Below, piece by piece: positions 19,800 to 30,370 of a stretch of 64,000 nucleotides of DNA. The notes under the pieces are model-generated. The model made no database searches, had not been told where the DNA came from, and worked only from the letters and a program-made list of their open reading frames with translations. This DNA is from Cardiocondyla obscurior (taxonomy: Eukaryota; Arthropoda; Insecta; Hymenoptera; Formicidae). The translations under genes and the position numbers were made by a program. Numbering within the stretch: the first letter of the stretch is position 1; each line of letters opens with the position of its first letter. Location: the NCBI RefSeq assembly GCF_019399895.1, contig NC_091879.1, positions 4,791,001 to 4,855,000 on the forward strand, read 5' to 3'.

Positions 19800-22048
19800 C
19801 GGTTTGCCGGGGTGCGCGGAAAATTTCGCTCGATGTACGCTCGCTCGTTATATGTGCGTATGGGTGCGCCGCTGTCTCTCTTCTGCTGCCGCTCCCGCTA
19901 TCGCTTCTTGTAATGTCCTGTAATTTCGCGACCGGACGATTGTTTGTAAGTGCGGCAACAGACCCGTCTGGTAATTGTTCAACACTTGCTTCTGAAGCGA
20001 ATTCCATATCCCGCGTTTTTCGTCTGCAGAGTAGGAGTCTTCGCTCAACGCGTCGTATAGCTCGGTTACCAGCGTGTCGGCTTGGGTTCCGTACGTTTGC
20101 GCGCTTTCCCCTGTGCGCTGACGCAGCTGATTAAATTCTAACTGAAGGTGCGCTGTACCGCGTCGCTGTACAGTCACCGGCAATAATGGCCTGTCGCGCT
20201 GCGGCGACGGCGGCTCTCGTGCGTGAGGTGGGGTAGTGTGCGTGAGGCCTCACCGCGGATCGCGTACGTGAGGCATGGAACGCCGAAAGGAGCGAGAGGA
20301 CAGGGGAAAATTTGGTGGGGGGCGTTCTCATGCTCTCTCTCGCTCGCGACCCGTGAGTGTGAGAGAGATAGAATGAGTGAACGCTAAGGAATTATTATAG
20401 GCGCACCTTCGCTCTCTCTCTTGCACGCGTTCGTGTTTATACGGTTAGACAAGGATAGAAGTATATCGCTAGAGTACGCTATTAATTCTAGCGTATACTT
20501 TCAGACATTTCGCGACTTTTAACAATCAAAATTAAATTCTCATGTTACTTAGATTTTAAATATATATTTTTACATTACGTATAAATTAATTTTGAGATAA
20601 TTTTCGTTTTCTATCTTGAGAAAGACAATTTTTTTCTCAAGATAGAAAACGAAAATTATCTCAAAATTAATTTATACGTAATGTAAAAATATATATTTAA
20701 AATCTAAGTAACATGAGAATTTAATTTTGATTGTTAAAAGTCGCGAAATGTCTGAAAGTATACGCTAGAATTAATAGCGTACTCTAGCGATATACTTCTA
20801 TCCTTGTCTAACCGTATAAACACGAACGCGTGCAAGAGAGAGAGCGAAGGTGCGCCTATAATAATTCCTTAGCGTTCACTCATTCTATCTCTCTCACACT
20901 CACGGGTCGCGAGCGAGAGAGAGCATGAGAACGCCCCCCACCAAATTTTCCCCTGTCCTCTCGCTCCTTTCGGCGTTCCATGCCTCACGTACGCGATCCG
21001 CGGTGAGGCCTCACGCACACTACCCCACCTCACGCACGAGAGCCGCCGTCGCCGCAGCGCGACAGGCCATTATTGCCGGTGACTGTACGTAGCCTTCTTC
21101 GACTTCACGTATGAATTGCGCGAAATTTAGAATTTGTTTAGATTCGAATCGCGAGAGTGCTCGTCCCGTGAGTTTCGTATAAAGTATAGCCGCCAGTAAT
21201 TCGTCTACGTCTTCCGGGTCCACTTTTCGCGCTGCATACTCGCATGCCTTAATAAACTTCTTCACGTTGCTTTCGTTTCCGTCAAACGTGGGTATAAGAC
21301 CGATTGCGTTTTGTAACGTTAAAAACTGCCGCGGGTTATTAAGAGAATGCCGGACATCTCTTTGTGGTCGTCGCGGGGGTGGCACCGGATGCTGCAATGA
21401 GTCCGCCGTTCTGTTGAGCCTGTTGCCGTATTTTTGCGCGAGGTATTCGTTTTCCAATCTCTCTACTCGCGTTGCGGTAAGTGATATCGCGTCAAGTATT
21501 GTCAGCATCGCGTCGTCGCGCGTCGTGACGCTTTGTCGAGGGTTTGGCGAGGAGTGTCGGTACTGCGGCTGTGGTATATTTGTGTTCGCGCTGGGTTCCG
21601 TGTTGCCGATAGAGCTTTCGCCTTGTGAGGTTCGCGCTCTCGCGCCTTCCCCGCCTGTAAGCGGGGGCTCGTTCCGTTCGCCGTTATCGGTCATCATGAA
21701 TATAAATCGCTGGTCTTCGGGTGCAAATATTTCGCTCACTAGCGATCCTATTGACGATCGGCGACTTTGATTACCGGATTCTTCGGCTTCTCGGTAATTC
21801 ACGAAATTCGCGTTACCCGAATACATGGATACAGGGAGGGAGATTCCGTTCGTAAATTCGTAAATCGCGCTATCGCGGTCCAAGATTTCGCCGCCTACCG
21901 TTATTTCGCGGATAAAACTTTGCGTTTGATTCGTTAGCCTGCACGGAATTCTTTTAAAGATAGGTTGTAGGTTTTCGGGCTCGGTAATGCCGTTCAACCA
22001 CGATAGGCGCGACGTGTGACAGTGTAGTAGGAATTCGCCGCGGTACAT
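19800..22048 (-). pseudogene. gag: Errantivirus gag, split by a foldback element
   Basis: The N-terminal half (21,086-22,048) starts MYRGEFLLHCHTS and has a Pro/Ser-rich middle with a helical capsid region (FLTLQNAIGLIPTFDGN..., LLAAILYTKLTGRALSRFE). The C-terminal half resumes at ~20,165 with LQLEFNQLRQRTGESAQTY and VLNNYQTGLLPHLQTIV. The 915-bp palindromic element at 20,171-21,085 interrupts the capsid domain. A stop at 19,848 and a G-run frameshift disrupt the link to the zinc knuckles. Confidence 0.8.
20171..21085. mobile_element. Foldback (palindromic) mariner-type MITE inside gag, TA TSD
   Basis: A 915-bp near-perfect palindrome: the first ~455 bp are repeated in reverse complement. 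The ends are CAGTCACCGGCAATAATGGC, and TA flanks both ends (20,169 and 21,086). A short spacer joins the arms near 20,630. The structure is non-coding; the frames seen inside are coincidental. A related, shorter copy lies at 47,305-48,040. The TA TSD and CAGT terminus fit the Tc1/mariner superfamily. Confidence 0.9.
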
Positions 22049-22406
22049 ATAATCTTATTCGCTTTTTCGTCTTGCATGCATATATATATATCTAACTTAC
22101 ATTAGCGTCGGTAACAGCATGCTGCTTGGTTGCTGATGAGTCGCGATGTTTTCAACTTGGCTGCTCGCACGCTTCTCCGTCCCGTAGTTTGTCTGCTCGG
22201 TCGCTTACCTGCTTGGCTGCTGCTCCGTAGTTACGCTGGTCAGTGGTTGCTCGGGTTTCACGTCCGGCTCTCTTTGCTTCTTATATTCTTCTGTCTTCCT
22301 TTCTATGAATGAGTTCTCACGTCTGTTCACTTGTTTGTTTCAGAGATCCCGCATTACAAGCCGTCTAAGGCAAACTAGACTTGCAGCGGCCTGATTCCGG
22401 AGGGCG

Positions 22407-22425
22407 AATCCCACCGTTGCCACCA
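22407..22425 (-). other. Primer binding site, tRNA-Leu type
   Basis: Two bases inside the 5' LTR, the plus strand reads aatcccaccgttgccacca, which is the 3' end of a tRNA including CCA. It agrees with tRNA-Leu, with about one mismatch to the usual acceptor end as I remember it. tRNA-like sequence appears to continue further upstream on the plus strand (~22,359-22,406), beyond a normal primer site. Confidence 0.7.
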
Positions 22426-22427
22426 GA

Positions 22428-22829
22428 TGTTGCACCGGGAAGGTGCTGTGGGGTCTGTTCTCCGGATAGTGTAACGGGATGTCGTTGGAATAAATATATA
22501 TCTCGTTTAAGTTGCTGTAGCCTTTTATTTCCCCTTGTCGATTTACAGTCTTCGAAGCCACGCGTATCTCTACTTCAATTTCTTAATTGCGACTGGCCGT
22601 ACGGGCCGCGGCTGCCCCTATATATCTCCTGCTGTTGCTATGTAAAAATTCATAGCAATCAGCAGAATCGCGGGTGGCAACCGCAACTGTCCTCGGACGT
22701 CGCGTCCCGGCCGGAAATGCCGGGTTACCTTGATCGGCGATATTCTGCCGATCAAGCTAAACGGTCGTGCGCGTGCGACATACCGGCGTTATTCCCGAGC
22801 TTCTGTTGCCAAGGGCTCGGGATATAACA
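22428..22829 (-). repeat. 5' LTR of the errantivirus-like element
   Basis: 402 bp, with sense start TGTTATATCCCGAG at 22,829 and sense end CGGTGCAACA at 22,428. A TATA-like atatatattta lies on the sense strand near 22,490. It is paired with 12,179-12,580. Confidence 0.92.
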
Positions 22830-22858
22830 AGCCTGAACGAGCAACAACAACAACAACA

Positions 22859-24019
22859 TGTGGCTCTAAGCCACTAAACTAGAAACACAGACCCCGCGCC
22901 GCGACCACCACCGATCGCCCAGGGAAAATCGCGCGGCCACCGTCAATTACTTAGATATCGCGGGCCAACCAACCGCCTGCAGCGTGTAGCGCGAGCCACC
23001 GTGGCTAGTAACGTGGGCCGCCCAACCGCCCACACCGCGCACCGCCACCGACCGCTCGGGAGTGGGAGGTCCCCCACTCTCGGGCCCACGGGTATATAAA
23101 CCGCCTCGAGCGCGGATGAGCCTGTTCTCGACCGGGCTCACCCGGCCTTCGATACCGCTACCTCCAGGACTCGGGCGCTCCCGAGCCTTCCTCGACCGGG
23201 CTCACCCGGCCTTCGACATCGCTATCTCCGAGACTCGGGCGCACCCGAGCCTTCCTTCGTCCGGGCGCTCTCGGACCTCCCTCGCCACAGTCCGAACGGC
23301 CCACCCTGTACCTTGCGCCGCTGACTCGCGACCGCGGAGATTGTACGACCGCCACGGCCCGAACGGCCTACCTTGTACTTTGCGCCGCTGACTCGCGACC
23401 GCGAGGCTTGTCCGACCGACTCGGCTTGAACGGCCTACCATGTAACCGACGCCGCCGACTCGCGACCGCGAAACCTGTCCGACCGTCACGGCCTGAGCGG
23501 CTTACCTTGTACATCGTACCGCCGACTCGCGACCGCGTATTCCTGTCCGAACGACACGACTCGGAGAACTTATTGTACACACCACGTCGCCGACTCGTGA
23601 CCGCGCCCTTCCGCCCGAACGATACGGCCCGGAGGGCTTGCACTACACACTGCGCCGCCGCCTCACGACCGCGTAATTCCCTCCGGACACGGGGCCCATT
23701 TTGGACCACGCGCAGCCGGCTCGCGGCCGTGTACCTTCACCCACGTAACGTAGCGCCGATCGATCCGTCACTTCGGCAACTAGCGTAATAGAGGCTGGTC
23801 GTGTACCGTTCCGCCGAGCGACTAGTAGTATTTTGTTTGTTTTCTGGTTAACTTTAGCATTAGATTTATTTTGTGTTACAGGCTTATTTTGTGTTACCAT
23901 TATCTTTAAGTTTATAATAAAGTATAGTTTACTTCTTTTTTCACGTTTAATCACGTCTCACTTCTTACTCGTACCCCGGTTCCCGGCGAGCTTTCCACCG
24001 ATAAAATTACCGCGTTACA
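22859..24019 (+). repeat. 5' LTR of the Osvaldo-like element
   Basis: 1,161 bp, TGTGGCTCTAAGCC to CCGCGTTACA. A TATA box (tatataaa) lies at 23,093. The transcribed part contains many copies of a ~65-bp unit around gccgactcgcgaccgcg. Polyadenylation-like ataaagt occurs near 23,916. It is ~50 bp longer than the 3' LTR because of extra gggcgctcccgagcc-type units at 23,165-23,280. Confidence 0.9.
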
Positions 24020-24037
24020 TGGCGCCCGAACAGGGAC
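24020..24037 (+). other. Primer binding site, tRNA-Lys type
   Basis: tggcgcccgaacagggac starts directly after the LTR. It is the sequence complementary to the 3' end of tRNA-Lys used by many retroelements, including lentiviruses and Osvaldo. Confidence 0.92.
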
Positions 24038-24067
24038 CTGACCGAACTGAGACGTGATTAAAGCTAA

Positions 24068-24947
24068 ATGAAGAGCTTGATCTACAAATTATCCAAAAAA
24101 GATTTGTCCGAAGAATTGACTCGCCTACGAATCGATAACGACGGCCCTTGCGATCAATTGCGATATCGCCTGCGAAGATTCGTGGAATCTAACCCAAGTT
24201 ACAAACCCCTGATGGCAGTAAATAGGACGGTGCCGCCAAAGCCGGAAAGTCAGTCGCAATCAGGCGGCCTCCGAGAAGAGCTCAGCGTCGAGTTAAACAC
24301 CTCAGCTCAAATAGAGGCCTTCGCGGCCGGCAATGTTGCCGGAAATGTTGAAGGGCGACGCATTACTGTGGTTTCGTAATAACCAGGCACGATGGAGGTG
24401 CTGGACCGACTTTCAAGATAGCTTCCGCAATTTTTATCTGCCGCACCGATACCGTGCTCAGTTAACCCGGGAGATTCATGGCCGCATACAGCGGACTGGC
24501 GAACCGTTCAAACAATACGCCACCGCTTTACTGACAATGGCACGCCGCGCTGAAAAACTGTCAACCGACGAAATTCTCGACCAGGTCTACGAAAATATGA
24601 GACCCGAGTATAAGCTGTACATTAGAATCGGAGACATAAACAACTTAGAAGACCTCACCCGGCGAGCCTCGGAATTCGAAGACATCAAGCGCCGAGAGCA
24701 GTCCGAGAAACACCAAGCCAGCCATCCCCCGGCCATCGCAGCCGCCTCTTATAACCGAGAGGAGTGCTGCTGGCGCTGTAAACAGAGGGGCCACACCCGA
24801 GCCGAATGCCGCCGCCCCGCCGTCAAATTCTGTTCTCGTTGCGGCAAAGATGGCGTACTCACCAGGGAGTGTCATCCGTTTACGGGAAACGCCCAACGGG
24901 CCGTAGGTACCGACAACACCGACCGGCCCACTGCCAGCCAGAATTAA
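24068..24947 (+). pseudogene. gag: Gag of the Osvaldo-like element (frameshifted)
   Basis: The first segment (24,068-24,379) starts MKSLIYKLSKKDLSEELTRL, with a SAP-like or coiled N-terminus. The frame changes near 24,320 and the capsid C-terminal part follows (LKGDALLWFRNNQARW, FNFYLPHRY-type block). Nucleocapsid fingers follow: CWRCKQRGHTRAEC is intact, but the second, CSRCGKDGVLTREC, has leucine where histidine is expected. The capsid N-terminal part looks too short, so an internal deletion near the frameshift is likely. The gene overlaps the pol frame from 24,806. Confidence 0.75.
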
Positions 24948-27900
24948 GATTCCGGCCCCGACCGCATCTACCGATCCTACTCGGAGATACAGAGATAGAG
25001 GCTCTCTTAGATTCCGGCTCGGAGCTCTCATGTGTAAATGCCGAGGTAGCACGCCTAGTCGAAAAACTAGGCTATCGCAGTCAGACGGACCGACAGCAAA
25101 TCAGACTGTCGGACGGGGAAACAACAGAGACCGCCGGCAGCCTGCTATTACCCATCAGACATAAAGGGGACATCTTCCGGCATCAATTTACAATCATGCC
25201 ACACGCTCGGAGCCCCATGATTATAGGGGTAGATTTGTGGGAACAGATCGGATTAACGCTGCGAATTCCACTAAGCAGCTCGCACCAGAAACAGCTAAAT
25301 AGCCTCGACAAAGTCGGACTCGCCGTCCAATCGCCGGAAGAAGAAGAACGCCTTAAACACTTTCTCGAACTAGAACTGGGAAAATTCCAAAACATTAGAG
25401 GACCCACCGACAAAATTACGCACCGGTTACGATTAAAGACCGACCAGCCAATCAAACAAAGGTACCGTCCGCGTAATCCGGCCATGCAGGCTGTAATAAA
25501 CCGAAAAGTCAAGCGAATGGAGCAGGACGGAATCATCGAGCCTTCCCGCGGGGCCTGGAGCTCTCCAATCGTACTTGTAAAGAAAACAGACAGCTGCTAT
25601 CGTTTTTGCATTAACTATCAGAAAGTCAATGAAGTCACGGAGAAGGACGCGTATCCGTTACCACAAGTCAATGCCACGCTCGATAAACTGCGAGGGGAAC
25701 GATATCTCACGACACTGGACCTGAAAGACGGTTACTGGCAAGTGCCGTTGGATCCAGAGAGCCGACCAGTTACCGCCTTTACCGTTCCAGGGCGGGGTCT
25801 GATGCAGTTCAAAGTAATGCCGTTTGGTCTTCATTCGGCCCCGGCCACGTTCCAGCGACTCCTGGACATGGTGCTCGGCCCCGAACTCGAACCTTGTGTA
25901 CTGGTCTACCTCGATGACATCATTATTCTGAGCCATACTTTCGACGAACACCTAGCTCACCTGAGGATGGTTTTCCAACGCCTGCGGGACGCAAAATTAC
26001 GCCTGAACCCCGAGAAATACCACTTTTGTAGGCCATAACTAAAATATCTCGGGCATATTATCGACCGCGAGGGTATCCGTACGGATCCAGAAAAGACATC
26101 GGCCGTAACCGCTTGGCCGTCACCAACGACCCTTCGCTAGGTACGACAATTCTTGGGAATGGCGTCGTGGTATCGAAGGTTCGTTAACAACTTCTCCGGT
26201 CTAGCCGCCCCGCTTTCCCGTCTGACCAGAAAAAGCGCCCGTTGGAATTGGGGCCCCGACGAAGAGAAAGCCTTTACCGAGCTCAAAACCGCACTGACCA
26301 CCGCCCCCGTGCTGGTCTGCCCGGATTTCTCCCGCCGCTTTATTTTGCAGACTGACGCTAGCACAAACGGCCTAGGGGTGGTATTGACGCAGCACCTAGC
26401 GGAAGGCGAGCGCGTCATCGCGTACGCGAGCCGTACGCTTAATAAGGCCGAGAAGAACTACAGAGCCACCGAGCTGGAATGCCTAGCCGTCATCTGGGGG
26501 ATACAAAAAATGAGAGGATACCTCGAGGGCTATTCTTTTACTGTAATCACCGACCATCAAGCTTTGAAATGGCTACAACGCCTGGACGAACCTACGGGGC
26601 GGCTGGGGCGCTGGCTTTTTGAGCTGCAACAATACCACTTCGAAGTTCGTTACCGCCGGGGAACGGCCAATCAAGTGGCCGATGCGCTCTCCCGCCAACC
26701 AATTATAGCCAGCACCGAGACACCGTCCCCAGATAATTGGTACCGCCGCATTCTCACCGGGGTCCGGACTCATCCTGCAGACTTTCCAGACTACAAGGAA
26801 CAGCAAGGACGTCTATTCCGCCTTATTTTGCATGAGGTCGATTTTAAAGAAATTGATCCGGCTATGCAATGGAAGCAATGCGTGCCGAAACCGGAACGAC
26901 AGCAAACCATCGCTCGACATCATGCGGATATTAGCGCCGGGCATTTCGGGACAGCCAAGACCATTGCTCGTATGGCCCGGCTCTTCTATTGGCCAGGCAT
27001 GTTCCGCGACATCACTCGATTCGTAAGAACTTGCAAGACTTGCCTCGCCTATAAAGCATCGCCTACCAAACCAGCCGGAAAATTGCACACAGCACCAGTG
27101 GCGGCGCCCTGGCAACAAGTCACCATGGACTTGGTGGGGCCTCTACCGCGCTCTCGCAAAGGCCATGCATGGCTCTTAGTTATGCAGGACCGTTTTTCGA
27201 AGTGGGTGGAACTGCACCCATTGCGAAAAGCCACAGCGACGGCGGTAACGGCCGCCATAGTCGAGAAAATTTTATATCGACACGGATGCCCGGACCAAGT
27301 TATCTCCGATAACGGTACCCAGTTCAAATCTCGTCTGCTAAGAAACCTATTACGCGCTTGGCACATTCAACACCGTACGACACCGATCTATACCCCGCAG
27401 TGTAATCCGGTCGAGCGGACCAATCGAACAATAAAAACGATGATTGCGCAATTCACACAGAAGAATCACAGACGATGGGACGAACATCTCGGGCCACTTC
27501 AGTTCGCATTCAATACAGCGCAACACGACGCTACCGGATTCACGCCTGCATTCCTCAACCACGGACGAGAATTAGCCCTGTCGCATCCTGAGGACCGTCG
27601 CCACGCCACGCCAACGACGCCACATCAAATGCAGCGCACGCTCCACGAGGCCTTCCAGCTAGTCCGAATAAATCTAGCCCGAGCCTTCCAGCGTCAAGAA
27701 ACCACGTATAATTTACGACGACGGGATTGGCAACCTCAAATCGGTAATTCAGTCTGGAAAAAGGAACATCCATTGTCACGGAAAACCGATGGTTTCAACG
27801 CAAAACTAGCGCCGAAGTATTCGGGCCCGTTTACAGTAATGAAATTTCATTCGCCGGTCATCGTGGACCTTCGCAACGGCCGAGGGCGCTGGCATCGGCA

Positions 27901-29131
27901 CATTCATGTTCAGGACTTAAAGCCGGATCCCCCACCTAAGAAAAGCGACCAATCCACGATCAAAAAGCCCCCGCAATCAGGGTATATAAAGCGTGCCTCG
28001 TTGACCCAGATACCACTCGAGCAGTTATCAGCGACGATGAACCAGCGAGAGAAGTGCAAAGAATTATTCGGGAGCCTGAGCGAGGATAGCGACTCGCTAC
28101 CAGACAGCCCGTCGCCGGGAGCCTGGCCGCCGCCAATCGATCCGGGACGTCGACACCGTGTTTCTCGAACGGGGACTGAAATCCAGCGTGGAGACAGCAG
28201 TCGGGACCGACACACGCGCTGGTTAATGGAGACACCGCCCGCCCCGCCTAAGACTGGCCGAAGATCCGTCACGACGGGACAGAGCGGCCTCAAGGGAGAG
28301 ACGGCCTCAGGGCGCACTGCCGCCGCGGACATGGCGGCGCCCTGCAGCTCGGCCGCCGCCATGCCGGCCTCGGGCAGCCAGGCAAAGATGGCTCGCAAGC
28401 AGCCGCCTCGGACAAAGGGCCGCACCACGGGCAGTACCGGCGCCGAGACCAAGCCACCTCGCGACGACACCAGCAGCCAGCCGGGGATTACTGATCCAGG
28501 GAGGGCGATAACAAACAGCCCAGCCGAGAGGAAGGCAGGAGGAAGCGGCCAGGGACCGCCAAAAAGCCACCGAGTAACAGAGCCGGCAACCAAGAAGCCG
28601 ACCCTGCCGCCGGGGATAAAGCGCGGCCCCACCGCACGCCGCGGGCCAATTATACGCTCGGTGCAAGTGATACGGCAGCCAGACACGGGGATTAGGACCG
28701 TGGCCAGCATCGCGGCCACCAAGAGGTCCAGCCCGGCACCGCCACCACCGGAGGTAGAGCATGTCGACCCCCGAGTAACCACGCCGACCATCGCGAATAC
28801 GACGCTGGGGGAACCAAGCAACCAGACAGCCCGGCCGCCCGATGTACCAACTATACCACCGGCCACCTCTCCAAGTGCAGCGCCGTTAATTGTACCACCA
28901 CCGGCTCCACCAGCCTATTTGCGGAAAGACGGCTGGATCTCCAGGCCCGGGATACCCTTGGCAGTGCCGATCCAGCTGCCGGACGGAACTTGCATCTCGG
29001 TGCCTATGTCCGCCATCCGGCACAACAGAAAATGGCGGGCCCGCACCGCCACGGGAAGGTGGATTTTCCGATTCGCCACGAACGGCCGCCTAACGATGTG
29101 CCGCAAAGTTACGGAGGTCACGATAGACTGA
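24806..29131 (+). pseudogene. pol: Pol of the Osvaldo-like element: protease, RT, RNase H, integrase, proline-rich tail; two stops
   Basis: A single frame with two in-frame stops (26,036 TAA and 26,138 TAG) in the RT connection. Retropepsin: LLDSGSELSCV (~25,005). RT: YRFCINYQKVNEVT, TTLDLKDGYWQV, FGLHSAPATFQR and YLDDIIIL (~25,905). RNase H: LQTDASTNGLGVVL, then TDHQALKWL. Integrase: zinc finger ending CKTCLAY, D in TMDLVGPLP, D in VISDNGTQF, E in CNPVERTNR, and a GPF/Y-like block (YSGPFTV). After ~27,930 comes an unusual ~390-residue extension rich in Pro, Ser, Thr, Ala and Arg, ending with a compact block (LPDGTCISVPMSAI...RWIFRFATNG). Apart from the two stops no lesion is seen. Confidence 0.88.
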
Positions 29132-29144
29132 ACGAGGGGAGTAA

Positions 29145-30254
29145 TGTTGCCCTAAGCCACTAAACTAGAAACTCAAACTCCACGCCGCGACCACCACCGA
29201 TCGCCCAGGAAAAATCGCGCTGCCACCGTCAATTACTTAGATATCGTGGGCCACCCAACCGCCCGCAGCGTGTAGCGCGAGCCACCGCGGCTAGTAACGT
29301 GGGCCCGCCCAACCGCCCACACCGCGCACCGCCACCGACCGCTCGGGAGGTCCCCCACTCTCGGGTATATAAACCGCCTCGAGCGCGGACGAGGCACCTT
29401 TTCCTCGCTGGAGAGCACTCCAGCATCCGACCCTCCAGGTCTTGGGCGCTCCCAAGCCTTCCTCGATCGGGCTCACCCGGCCTTCGACACCGCTATCTCC
29501 GAGACTCGGACCTCCCTCGCCACAGTCCGAACGGCCCACCCTGTACCTTGCGCCGCTGACTCGCGACCGCGGAGATTGTACGACCGCCACGGCCCGAACG
29601 GCCTACCTTGTACCCTGCGCCGCTGACTCGCGACCGCGAGGCTTGTCCGACCGACTCGGCTTGAACGGCCTACCATGTAACCGGCGCCGCCGACTCGCGA
29701 CCGCGAAACCTGTCCGACCGTCACGGCCTGAGCGGCTTACCTTGTACATCGTACCGCCGACTCGCGACCGCGTATTCCTGTCCGAACGACACGACTCGGA
29801 GAACTTATTGTACACACCACGTCGCCGACTCGTGACCGCGCCCTTCCGCCCGAACGATACGGCCCGGAGGGCTTGCACTACACACTGCGCCGCCGCCTCA
29901 CGACCGCGTAATTCCCTCCGGACACGGGGCCCATTTTGGACCACGCGCAGCCGGCTCGCGGCCGTGTACCTTCACCCACGTAACGTAGCGCCGATCGATC
30001 CGTCACTTCGGCAACTAGCGTAATAGAGGCTGGTCGTGTACCGTTCCGCCGAGCGACTAGTAGTATTTTGTTTGTTTTCTGGTTAACTTTAGCATTAGAT
30101 TTATTTTGTGTTACAGGCTTATTTTGTGTTACCATTATCTTTAAGTTTATAATAAAGTATAGTTTACTTCTTTTTTCACGTTTAATCACGTCTCACTTTT
30201 TACTCGTACCCCGGTTCCCGGCGAGCTTTCCACCGATAAAATTACCGCGTTACA
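29145..30254 (+). repeat. 3' LTR of the Osvaldo-like element
   Basis: 1,110 bp, TGTTGCCCTAAGCC to CCGCGTTACA. A TATA box lies at ~29,366. It matches 22,859-24,019 except for shorter gggcgctcccaagcc repeats and scattered substitutions. Confidence 0.9.
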
Positions 30255-30370
30255 AACATTTCGCTGTAAATAGCGTCGGAAAGATAGGAAGAAGAAGAAG
30301 ACTAACCGAAACGAACGTTGAATTTCTGAGATCGCTCGGATTCGCTATGCGAAATAACTTTATTTGAACG

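Larger units (their letters stand above)
12179..22829 (-). mobile_element. Errantivirus-like LTR element with env (TSD agcct)
   Basis: Full-length endogenous retroelement on the minus strand: 5' LTR at the right, primer binding site, gag, protease/pol, env, polypurine tract, 3' LTR at the left. The flanks carry agcct at 12,174-12,178 and 22,830-22,834, so both ends are original. It inserted between the Polinton minor and major capsid genes. It has since received a solo LTR (14,617-15,648) and a foldback element (20,171-21,085). Gag and pol are broken; env is open. By eye the two LTRs differ at roughly a dozen positions over ~400 bp, so the insertion is not very recent. Confidence 0.92.
22859..30254 (+). 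mobile_element. Osvaldo-like Ty3/gypsy LTR retrotransposon (TSD aaca)
   Basis: Full-length element: LTR 22,859-24,019, PBS, gag, pol with a long C-terminal extension, polypurine tract (gaggggagtaa) and LTR 29,145-30,254. aaca flanks it at 22,855-22,858 and 30,255-30,258. LTRs of 1.1-1.2 kb, a tRNA-Lys PBS and an integrase YTPQxNPxERTNR block fit the Osvaldo/Ulysses lineage (inference). The LTRs are nearly identical in their 3' 700 bp but differ by length changes in the first half. Only 24 bp of Polinton sequence separate it from the errantivirus TSD. Confidence 0.9.

Noticed and set aside
20131..20331. Short frames within and at the edge of the foldback at 20,171-21,085 (also 47,308-48,071)
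   Set aside because: The same peptides appear on both arms because the element is palindromic; no independent support.
22359..22427. A tRNA-Leu gene
   Set aside because: It lacks a complete cloverleaf (part of the T arm and the acceptor 5' strand are missing) and sits at the LTR primer site; read as primer-derived sequence.
27910..28866. 318-codon minus-strand frame with hydrophobic Gly/Val content
   Set aside because: Shadow of the GC-rich proline-rich tail of the Osvaldo-like pol on the other strand.
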